In this document: one piece after another, positions 24,601-36,600 of the stretch
How positions within the stretch are numbered: the stretch's first letter is position 1
Layout: the number at the start of each line of letters is the position of its first letter
Assembly (NCBI RefSeq): GCF_963576615.1
Contig: NC_088712.1
Coordinates: forward strand, 54,045,114 to 54,109,113
Reading direction: 5' to 3'
DNA: 64,000 bases
Source: Watersipora subatra
Lineage: Eukaryota > Bryozoa > Gymnolaemata > Cheilostomatida > Watersiporidae
Position numbers and translations under genes: made by a program
Notes under the pieces: model-generated
What the model saw: the letters and a program-made list of their open reading frames with translations, nothing else
Databases searched by the model: none
What the model was told of the DNA's origin: nothing

Positions 24601-27600
24601 TCTCATGTTAACATTATAAAAACTATTGGCTGTTTTTTAGAGAGAGAATTCCGCCTAGACGTATCTATCTTTCATCTCTTTCAGTGTGTGCTACAAGCTA
24701 AAATGCAAAGTTGTACAGCCAATAAAAGGGGCCGATCTTGATGAGCTCCAAACATGACAATTTAATATCATACACTAGTGTTACATGCTACAAAACGTCG
24801 AATCTTTACATCATCGAAGCGATTCAAACCGCCATTTCAAGGGGGTATTTTTGAAAACATCGTAGCAACAACGAAGTAATGCGTATCCTGTAAACATCGA
24901 TATTCGTATTATTGCGAATCAGATATCACAAATCTTTGCGATCAGAGGTTGGATTTTCACCGTTTTCAATAGTGACGTCCTTACAGCATCTGTTTTTAAT
25001 GGACGTGTTTTAAAAATATTATCTTCAAAGTAAAAAATACTACTTTTGAAATTTAAAGAAAAATTTCTTACACGCTTTGACATTGGACGCATTTTAGGAG
25101 TGCCAGCCGCGATATAAATTATGCGCTCCGTTGTAGATAAAAGCGCAACAGACTAATATTGAAAAAGCGGAGTTGTACGACAATTTCTTCGTAGCACATA
25201 AACTCATCAGCTACGAATAATTGCGAGTGGTATGAATACTCTTGCGTATCATATAAACTCGTCTTCCTCATTCCGACGATCAAAACCACAGCTTCGAAGC
25301 TCAAAAATTCATAGCATGTAACACTAGTGATAGACAAACATAATTTAACGCATGATAAAACCTTTAGTTTGCACTTGAATAACTAATCATAAAAAGATTG
25401 AGACCAGCTGACTTCAGGCAGATTAACTTCTAATTAAAAGGAGACTTACCTTCATCTTGTCAATAATGTTGTTAGTACCGAGGACATAATGTCTCTTGGC
25501 TGGCTCCTCATGTTGTCGTTGAGCGGCCCAATACGACTTGCCAGCACCTGGTAGTCCTACCAAAAGCAAAACCTCACAGTCCGCCTTGCTCATAGGGGGC
25601 TTGAGAGCCCGCACCCGGTCCTCCACAGGCACCTTTCCTAAGAATGTGTATTCTCCTTCCTCTCCCAGCAATGGGAACCATGGTTTCTCCTAAAATAGTC
25701 TATATAGTGTAAACATGTAGACAAATTTAATTGACATTTTTGAAGTAAAATATAACATCATCATGTAGTAATACATGTAGTAAACATGTCAGTACACCTT
25801 AAATGGTGAAAATGGATAAACATGTACCATCAATATACTGAAAACTAGCTAACATGCGTATCATGAAACAATATTCAAAATGAATAGGATTTTGGTATCA
25901 CTAAACTTAAACGAACCAACTAACTGTGCTCGATCATGTGATTAACATGCACTTACCATTTGACCAAAGTTTACTTCAAGGATTTGGTTCTTGGAGGCAA
26001 ATGCTGGAAAAAGGGCTTCACCATTTAGGTCTGCTTTAGGGATCTCGACAGCTTTTTTCATTTCCATGTCATTCTTAGCAAAGTGCATCACGACATTCTC
26101 CTCCCCAGTCATGTCCTGAACAAAAATAAGCTAGCTTCGGTTTTCTTATCTCTGTTTTAAAGCCATATCCTATGAATATATGCTTCATCGCAGTTAGTGT
26201 GACCCACTTGGAAAGAGATGTTATTACCAGGTTTAAAAATACCAACATACTAGAACCATTATGTTTTTAAGCCAATGAGCTGCACAAGATGCGCCACTAC
26301 TCATACTTCAACTACTACTGTGAACACGAATTAACCAAAAAAGTTTTACTAATTGATGAAAAAACTAATTTCATGGATTGATTTTGAAGTCTGAATTAAG
26401 CACGTTCAAAATGAATTATCACAAATATTACTAGTTAAATCATCTAGGAAAAAGACTATTTAATGATGTGAAAACTGCTAACAGAACACAAGCTAAACAA
26501 CAAGCTACCAAATGCACCTAAGGTGCAAGGTTATCTCGGAAATTTTAATATGAAACGATTCATTATTGTTTAACAATCTAGTGCACAAGTGATAGCCAGG
26601 GCCAACTTGTCATCAAGGTTATGTCTCTAGATGATTACGCACTAGAATGATGATGAGCAACCGAATACTAACGCATAATTTTCTTTTGTTCGAGTCTCGA
26701 TCAAAAGAATGTGCGACTCAAATTTAGCTTCATGGAGCCATTAATGAAGGTCAATCTACTTGTCAATGCCAATCATCAGTTAAGCCTGGTTCCCACATCG
26801 ATTGCCAGACCCCGGCGATAACTTCCGCAGCAAAACGCTTGCGACACTAGATGGCTTCTGTTCACATATAAAGCCGTATCGCTAATAAAATTGTAAATAA
26901 AATATAAATTGTTCGATTGTCATGTTGTTTCGATAATGGTGACCTTCACCACCACAGTGCATTTCAGGAAGGTTTTGCCTGCGGCTTTTCGCGAAAACTG
27001 AACAGAGCTAAACTCTTGCGACGACCGCTGGCAACTACTGATGGTACTCAGCGTGTAGGTTCACATTTCACCACAATAGCCTGCATTGCTGTCTCCGGTG
27101 CTTTGCGACGTATATGGGAACCAGGCTTTAGTGGTGTTACTGTGTACAGATAGCCATTGATCTTTATATTGCCCTTGTATCCGGACATTTATGTAGAAAG
27201 TGCTTGCGAACATGCAGTAACCTGGATTGGTGCGGCAAATTAATTCATGATGGACAGCATTTCTTAGATGTGCTTTGGTAGGGGTACACAATGAAGTACA
27301 AATATGGCATGTAGAGGCTACGTGATGTGATTCCAATGAATTACTTGAAGCAGTTTCTGCCTTGGTCGAGTTGCATGAACATATGGGAAGACCGAACAGG
27401 CATGTCACTGCATCGGTAAAAGCTGTGACCTGAAATCTTTGTAAATAGTTAGTTTGCAGGCTATGGCAACTGTACGCTTACCATATAACGTAAACAATTG
27501 GAATATACTAACATATTTTTAGCGAAGTTATTTGTGAGGCATCCGTTAACCGAAACAGTAATCAACATGTTAGTTGCATATCAATGAAAGTGTCAACTGA

Positions 27601-30600
27601 AGGATACTCCTAGCTTATGGATACGAGATTACATGAATGCTTACCCTGATTTAAAGACAAATATTTTATCACTCTGATAATCCGAACACACATTTCCACA
27701 GTTTTTACTGGAGCGTCGTAGAAGGGCCGACCTAATTAAGGAGTCACTACTTGTAATGAAATTATTGAAGTAGATATATATAACCAAATAATTTTATATT
27801 ATTCAATAAAATTTTGATTGGATTTGTTTCACAGCAAAAATCCCAAATCAGGTCTACTTACAAAACCTGAAAAAATAGAAATGTGTTGGAGACATAGCTG
27901 AGAAGAACGGGGATAAACTTACCAAATAACAAGTGACGACATCACCATTGTAGAACTTGACATTAAAATCAGTAAATTTGCTGTCAGTAGACAACTTAGC
28001 GGTGCCTCCATATCCCCATGACTTGGGATATTCTCCCAGTTGGTAATTACCACAGTCCACTGACCAGCCAACCCGTGATACATGGTTGGCTCCTAGAGAC
28101 TCCTCTCCAATTTGTATCCGCATGTTCTTGACTGTCTGCAAGGGAAAGATGTAGGAGCTATGACAACAATGAATGGTAATGAGAGGTTGATGATATTAAG
28201 GTAAAGAAAAACATTGTTTAACATCACAAGGCTAATTTTATAAGTGTTGGTTATATTTTTGTTTGTAAACCTGCTTTAATGTAATTCCTAGACATTGAAG
28301 CTGCACTTTAATAAATTATCTGACATTATTCATGGTCAATGATAGTTATTATTAGCTGATTGGCGAATCATGGATGTGTTACTACCTAGTAAAATTTTAC
28401 TAGTTAGGAGCCATTGCGTTATTCTTAATGCAAGGCTAAGCATCTGAGATCAACAATACACCTTTGCGATGAATTTTTTGGTAGCAATAATGTGGCATCA
28501 TTATTTATACAGTGGACTCAGGACCTGCCATACGATATTAATTTGTTCCGATGTTGGCATCGTAAAACGAAAATGTTGTATAGAGGGGTATAGAAAACCA
28601 TAGTAATTAGCTAATGTAAACACCCACTGTTAAAAAAGAATCAAAATGTTATATAAGTACTTACTACAAATTAGTAATACAATAGTATATTAACTACAGT
28701 TAATCTAAAGTTAACCTAGGAACCCTAGTTTCATTGCAATAGTAATCCTTTTCTTACTTATTATCAAACTTACCAACCCATGGCTAACGAATTAAAGTTA
28801 TATATGTATTTATATAGTCGTATACATATAATAAACTGAAACTCATAGTAAATATTACATTAAACATTAAAGTGCACAATAAACTTTCCCTAATGTTCAT
28901 TTCACTCCCGCAATATCAAACATTTACAAAACAAAGAATGCTAAAGTGAGTGGGAGAGCAAGCATCATATCTCTCTCAAGCATTGTAGAAAGGATTTCAG
29001 CGAATGGCATTTAAGCACTGCCGTTATTCTGATATAGTTAACACACCGATTACCAAATTTCACCTCCAAATTATTTTCTTGATATCGTTTGGCAAAAACA
29101 GGTCATATAGGAGGGCGAAAACATCGCTAAACAAAAAACTGTCTAATAGGGACGTTGTAACCCAGGGATGCACTGTAGTGCATCCCTGGGTTACAACGTA
29201 CTGTTAACCCCAACGACTGTTATTCCAGCATTGCCTAGAGTGTGTCAGAAACCCTAGCGGTCGGAAAACCGGCATTCACATTGCTGTTTACAAAAGCTGT
29301 TTTTGGGTAATAACGTAAACCAATCAAATTAATTTTTGCACAAGATGTTAGACTAAAAAATTTCACTTCCAATTGTAACAGTTTTCAAATATCTTTATTT
29401 ACTTCCTTCATTGCAACAACAAATTTTATTAGGAAGATATTGCGAAAAAATCGATACGATTCGTTCGTAGGCCATGGATGATTGTGATGCAAATGAAGAA
29501 TTTTATTATGATACTAACTACAATTTTCCAGTTTATTTTGAGTCATGAAATGATGATGAACGCGTACTCAATAAATATGATACTAGTGTAAATGTTTTTG
29601 CAAGTTTTTAAAATCGTACGAATTTTTAGTTTTAGCCCGAATAACGGTGACATCCGTTATTCTGTTATTCATTTTTTCTGTTTGATGACATTAGCAGTGG
29701 GTTACCCGACTTTTCTTTTACTAGTGTTTTGTCAAATATCATTGTATTATGAGCGCATCTAGATATATTTAATAAGTTTAAAAACTTCGGATCATCGGAC
29801 GTTGGACAAATTGCCGAGGGTTACTGACACACATTGACAAAAACGGCCAGGGTTGAAAGAGTTAAAAAAAAGAGCGACAATCCTTACAACTTTATCGTTC
29901 ATGCTGTACAGTCCATAAATAGGCATAATTTGGCGCATCCAAGTGTTTTGACTGTTTTTACATGCAAGTGGATGGAGGACAATCTGGCTTGTCTCCGAGC
30001 GGTACATGAAGCAGTAAGTTGCAAAAGTCAAGGTCATTTTGAGATATTTCTTTCATAGTGGATGACTAAACAAACATAAAACTTTTATATCAAGGCTTTA
30101 TTCAAGGTTAGTGTTTATTTCTGACAGATTATGAGGCTCAAAACTAAAAGTGTTGATAGAATGACTACTTTGTCAATTTTGTGCAGATCTAGTGCACTAC
30201 GAGTTTGATCAATGCACGTAAGAGAATGAACGTTAAAAGCAGTCAAAGCAGAAGTTAACCAGTAGGACACCAGTAGGACAACCAGAGCAATGGATATGCA
30301 CAGATATAGATATGAATATTAATGAGTGAGAAATCTATTGTGAAAATTATTGCTAATCTATTGCTGTACTTAAACCACAGGTTAACATGAATTTAGGTTA
30401 ACATGAATTAAGGTTAACATGAATTTAGAGTAACATGTTGACACTGTGTGATAATATACAAATCAAACTACTAGAAAACATCTCAATCTTTTGCTATAGT
30501 TATATTAAACGAGTTTGTTTTCTTTCTTACGAGTTTTTGTCTTCGCTTTTACTAAGACTTTTAGCAGACCTGTTTAAAACTTTTTCAACCTAAATGTAAT

Positions 30601-33600
30601 TCGGCAATAAAACTAGACAGATGCTGTTTCCGCTATGAAGTGGACTTGTTAAAAGGTTGAGAGAAGTTGTCTGACCACGGGACCCTCTGCATGAAGGGAT
30701 CGAACTTCGACTTTGCTACTGAATTTGAACTCGGACGAAAATTTGGTTGAATTTGTATGATAAAATAAGATTTGCATAAAGGTAAAAAATCGTATACCAA
30801 GGTAATCGTATCCTGAGGGTGCACTGTATATACAAAAACCTACTCCATATCTAACACTGACTGACCAGCCCACTCCATATCTAAAACAAGGCAATATGCA
30901 AAAAAGATAAGTTATCAGCATTACCTTCATTTGAAAGGCAACCTTCCCTTTGGTTACACCATAATTTCCTCTCAGACCTCCCCACATGTAGCCAAAGCCA
31001 GCGTAGCTGTTCGGTTTCATTGTGAAGCCATCATTGATTACCTGCAATGTTTAACACTTTTATAATCAAGAGCTAAATGTGTGATAAAGTTTCATTCTTC
31101 GTTAATGACACAACACTTAAGGATTACATTCCAGAACGAAAAATGGAACGGAAACTTTATATGAAATAAAAACTATATATATTTGAAATATGAGCCATAA
31201 TTTTAAAACTCCAGAAAACTTAAACTGTTTTCTAAACTTTGACAATGACTATACACGCAAGTATGAGTACATGTCCTTCAACATGAGGCATACTAACTTT
31301 GTAGTACATTGTACATATAACACTAAAAGCTGTATGAGATTAATGAGATTCTTACGTAGAAGCATGACTGCAACAAGAATCAAGCTAACAAACTGACAAT
31401 GTTAATTCAATGTAACACAAACATATCCAACCAAGGACGAGTGAGAAAATAACTGCAGACAGAACCGTTGGTTCAGTTTTCTAAAAGGCACTTACTTCAA
31501 CATTTAAATCACAGTTGTATCTGTCCAAGGTTAGATCTTCACTTTCCACCCAGTCTAAAGACTCCATCATAGGAGGCTCTTCGCGCCTCTCTTTTTTGTA
31601 ACTTGGCAACCCAGTCTCATCCTTGACATCAGGCGAATGTGACCTCTTGCGCTTCTCCCCCGCTGTCTCCTCAGTAGTTGTTTCTTTAGAATTAAATTAA
31701 AATACATAATGTAGCTATGTAAATAATGCAATGTGTTTACTGGGTAAGTGGAGTTCATAGTTTGCAAAAACAATGTCAGGTAGGATATATTTTGCAGTCA
31801 CATTTTCAATTCTTTTACAAAAGTTTTTTTTTGCATATTCAATAACAAAAATTAAACTTCAAATGATCTACAAACCTGGCTTCTCATCAGCTGGTTCCTC
31901 TTTGTTTCCTTCAGATGGTAGTGAGTTATCCTCAGCAGGGTCCACTTGCTTCTCATTTGTTGATTCCGCTTTGATTTCTTCTGTTTGATCCATCTGCTCC
32001 TCAGCGGATGGTTGTTGTGACTGCTCCGCCTCTGTACAATGCAGACCTAATTCTTAGACGGGACAGACTTTCACATAACTAACCACTACTCAGCGGCCTT
32101 TAAATACATGCATGAGCTGTAAGCCATCCAGGAATAACTGGCTCTGCTACATATATTACGCCAATAGCACAATTGCAATCTATTAATGGTTGACTTGCAC
32201 CAAAATTCACATGACAGTTATTTGGAATCAAAAGATTCATCATGTCTTACTCTGTAGAGTTGTAGGTGCCAAATATGTGGAAATGTGATTACAAGCTCTT
32301 AAAAGCTCAAAAACGAAAAGCCGCAGTAGATTGGAATCTCTTTATTTCTCTGACGTTGTCATTACAATTTGGTTATTGTCTTGTCACGTGATGATCTCAC
32401 GTGAATTGAAAGGCCAATAAAAAGCTCAATATAAAACCTATCGTAGCACTAGTTTATGACAAACACTTCGGGTTTTATTGAAGACCCCGTATCAAATATA
32501 GATGCTCGCTACTTTACAGTTTTGTTTCGGCTTGGTCTATTGGCAAGTCGTAATCTGATCATGTGACTCAATACTTCGCAAATAACTTCTGCAGCACTTT
32601 TCGAGTATCACAGATGACCAACAGGCTCGTCATGATTATCAGACAATGATATGTACTCCTTCGAACTAAGGTTAAAAAAATAAACAAATTTTTACGGTAA
32701 GTTAAAAGATATCGCTGCTAAAATAAACAGCATTACAATGACGATAAAACAGATGCGTAAGAAAAATAGACATGGTTTTATTGAATGCGTGAAGCATATT
32801 TGTGAAAATATTTCGACGAATAAGGTTGCAGGAAAGTGCAAACAGAAACCATCTACCACAACTACGTCACATTTGAGCCGTTTTGGAAAGAGAATCCAAA
32901 CTACGGCGGTCTCGTGTGGCTGCGATTAACTGATCGTTTTTTTAGCTTTTAAGAGCTTGTAATCACATTTCCACATATTTTGCACCTACAACACAACAGA
33001 GTAAGACGTGGTGAATCTTTTGATATCAAATAACTGTAATGTGAATTTTGTTGCAAGTCAACCTTTAACAATTCTTATGGATTCAGCTACACGATGAACA
33101 TTTTGTAATAAACAGGGAATAAAGCATTTTTCAAGTCCTGCTCACCTAAAGAGGCCGCAAGGTATTGCTAAACACACCGTACCACTATTTTAAATAAGTA
33201 ATCCAATATACTACACCACAATGACATGTTTAAATGAGTGGTCACAAAACGGCTGAATCAATGTTCCTGAAAAGCCTGCACTTTACTTCAACCGATGTTT
33301 ACAATGGGTAGTGACACATATCTAAATCATTTTAAAGGAATAATATGACTTTGGTTATTGCCTGATTAATTTTTGCACGATTTTAATCTAATTTGGAACG
33401 AACTGATAGTGAGTAATAATTGTACAAGTAAAAGCACATTTTATCTCACTTTCTTTGAAGGTTCACCTTTTTGACTAGACCAAGCTGAGTGGGACAGAAG
33501 CCATTAGGTTTTAGATAGCTTGGCAATTCATTTATCAATCTACATGTTGTAATGGGGGGAAAGAAGCAGGTTTCGGTGTCGTGTGGACAAACTTGTAGAG

Positions 33601-36600
33601 GACACTCCAAGGTTAAATGACAGCTCAAAATCCTATTTCTTTGACAACAGTAACAGATAACATTGGTGGTTTCAAAAATTTTTGAGAAATGTTGACCCTC
33701 AAACTTTGTCAAATTCAAAGTTGACAAACTTTTCAAACCATCTAAATCATCAGATTCACTGATACTTATACTAGCAAACGAGGACTGAAAGTCTTGTTGA
33801 AAAAATATTTGCAATATCTTATGCAAAGTTCGAGACGTACTTTCTTCGCGATCGGCATTCCATCTTGAACATAGAAATACTAAATCAAAATTGTATTTTT
33901 CATATTTTTAGTTTTTAAACATTCGCAATTGGTCAGATGAAATGCTGGTTTGTTTACTTCTTAAAAGAATTTATAGGCCTACTCCTAGCATAAGTCGAGC
34001 AATACTACTTTTCCTAACGACGCATCAAGCGGCTTCTAAAGAAGCGTCCCGTACGGAATACACGATGCCGCAATTCATACAATCATTAATAGCCGTAGCG
34101 AAAGAATTTGTATAGCCTTAATAAGTTTGTCAAAGAAGCATTTCTCACTAAACTAATTATGGATGAGTTCTGATTTCAGCTAATACCTAAACTATGTATT
34201 ACTGAGGAATTGGGGCTTATTGCATGCTGCTCTGATTACAAGCAATATTATATTGCTATTGCCACAGCTCAAACATTGTCATACTTAACTTAGTTAAATC
34301 TTATTGTTTTTCTCAACTTGTTAAAATATTCCAAAAATAGTAAAGCAACTTACTTTTAGCTGCTCTAAACTATGAACAGAGAGTTTTTAAACATTTTTTG
34401 CTATACAGCCATACGTTGACATAACAGTTTCGCAACAAACGAGAAATTTGAGATATGAGCAAGATTTTGCTTGACGATATAGCCAAACTTTAAGATACGA
34501 GTCAGTTTTCGATGCCCACTGAGTGGCCCAGTATGCGAGGGACCGGTGTTGAGAACAACATCACTCGGTCTTTCTCGCCGGATCAGTTCAAAAAAGGCCA
34601 GCTAAAAGTGCTAGCAAAAGCGAGACAAAAAGCGCAAAGCCGGAAGATATTTAAACCAAAATTAGAATTAGTGTAATATTAAAATTTACTTTCAAGTGCA
34701 TCTTTATTAAGCTAAATTCATAACTTAAATTTAACGTTAACTGTATGTTACGTAGCGTCACAAAAGCATAGTGTACCGAATGCGCTGATGCCAAGTCTCC
34801 CTCACATTGCCGTTAGCGGCTACCATCTGTCTTGAAGGTAAGATCGCCATGCAGTACTGTGCAAACGTTACAGTTATCGTTACATTTCATTGTTAATCAT
34901 AACTAATAGATAGGCATTTGTTACTCTGCGAGCGTAGGCAATGCATTAGAACAATTAAAACCCTTTTTTGTTACGTAATCTCCTGTTTTAGGTGGTTTTC
35001 AGAGAATGGAAACGAATTAATTCGTATTTAGTTGTTTTATATTGAAATATTGCAAGGAGATACAAGAACATTGACACATGAGCTCAGCACCCGGAACGCA
35101 TTAAGCTCCCATGCTGAAGTATGACTATACGCTTATATGAGGTATTGCATGCTCAGCAAATGAATTGCATACCTAGCAGCATGTAAAAAGCCGATCAGAA
35201 GAAGGGCAAACCCAAAAAGGCAAATTTATAATTGGTTTTGGCATCAGTCAATGTTATATGAAGTTATAACTGTATAAAGCTGCATAAACTTTTGTGTCAC
35301 AACTCAATTGAGGGAATTAGATACTAACCCATCTTAGACTGCTTTTCTTCGGTCAATGATTCATCAGCAGATTCCTTTTTTTCAGCAGCTGGCTCAGGCT
35401 CTGCTGCTGGTTCCGCAGGAGCTGCCTAAAAATTAGCAAAAAAAACTGACTGGAACCTTTGTTGATAGTTTAGAGCAAATTGTTTTTGGCAAACAATCAC
35501 CAAATATTTACAGTTGTACTACGTCTACAATGTATATAAGTAAATCACACATCAATATTGCAGGTGCATGTCTTTGTTAGTCTGCGTGAATGCTATACAT
35601 TGCCAAATTATTTGGCTGATTACATCGCAACTTGATACACATTGCGTCATGCTTTCCGCCGGGTCGCTAAAATATTTGGTTTCAGAAATTTGTTTGGATT
35701 CTGAGACCCAGCCTTTTAAACAACCACCTGGGAGTTACCTGATTATAAATAAAAGAAGTCGTGGACAACGCCTGGCTTATTGATAGTAGTTCAATAAACA
35801 TTTATGACACGGTAAAAGAGTTTGCTTTAACCAATAGAAATAAATTTAAAACTTTCAATTTTTCTCATTTAGTTAACCACAAGCCTATAGTCATAATCGT
35901 CCTCAGCATAACTATTGCTCATAATAACTACAATCTGGATGCAATGGAAAAAATCGCTTACTTTAAATACTTTAAAAAAACCTATTTCAAAACAACAAGT
36001 AGAACGCCAAGTGTGTACCAACAAATCTATGTAATGGAGATTCCAAATACGTGTTCATCTTGACAACTGAATGTCAAGATTTTTACTCCCCTGAGTCATC
36101 AGGGGAGTAAAAATCAGTTTTAAAAATAATACTAGCAATTGCTAAAAACACAGGGTAGTGATAGGAAGCTCAGTTTTTATTAGATCTCTATTGGATACAT
36201 CAGAATCAGACTCCATTAATTCAATGGGAATGAGACGAATAAAGTGTGAGCGATTGTACACTAGACCAAATATGAACAGCAACAACAATTTTGAATTCAT
36301 CCAGACTGATATTATACACAAATAAAAATAATCTTTTTATAACCATCGGAGTTTTTTTATCAAGCTAAAAACATTTTGAGCAGAATATTGCATATATAAA
36401 TGATGCTGCTACAGGCCATAAATGTTATCACATTGCAATACAGTTCCTACCTACATCAATATATAGCGTGTTCCCACGTAAATTGAAGCAATGAAATTAA
36501 TCAAAATAACAAAACTAAGTACGCTTGAAATTTAGTCTGCCAAACTACTTGATCATAACTTGTAGTCGAATATAAACTTGAAGACAATGTCCCAAATGTT

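Noticed and set aside
33446..33826. 126-codon minus-strand open frame with several Cys
   Set aside because: Begins only at TTG, lies in hnRNP U-like intron 3 and matches no family I recognise. Including it would need unsupported splicing.
36078..36115. Intrinsic-terminator-like hairpin
   Set aside because: Stem plus A/T tract would suit a bacterial terminator, but it is mid-intron in an animal gene.
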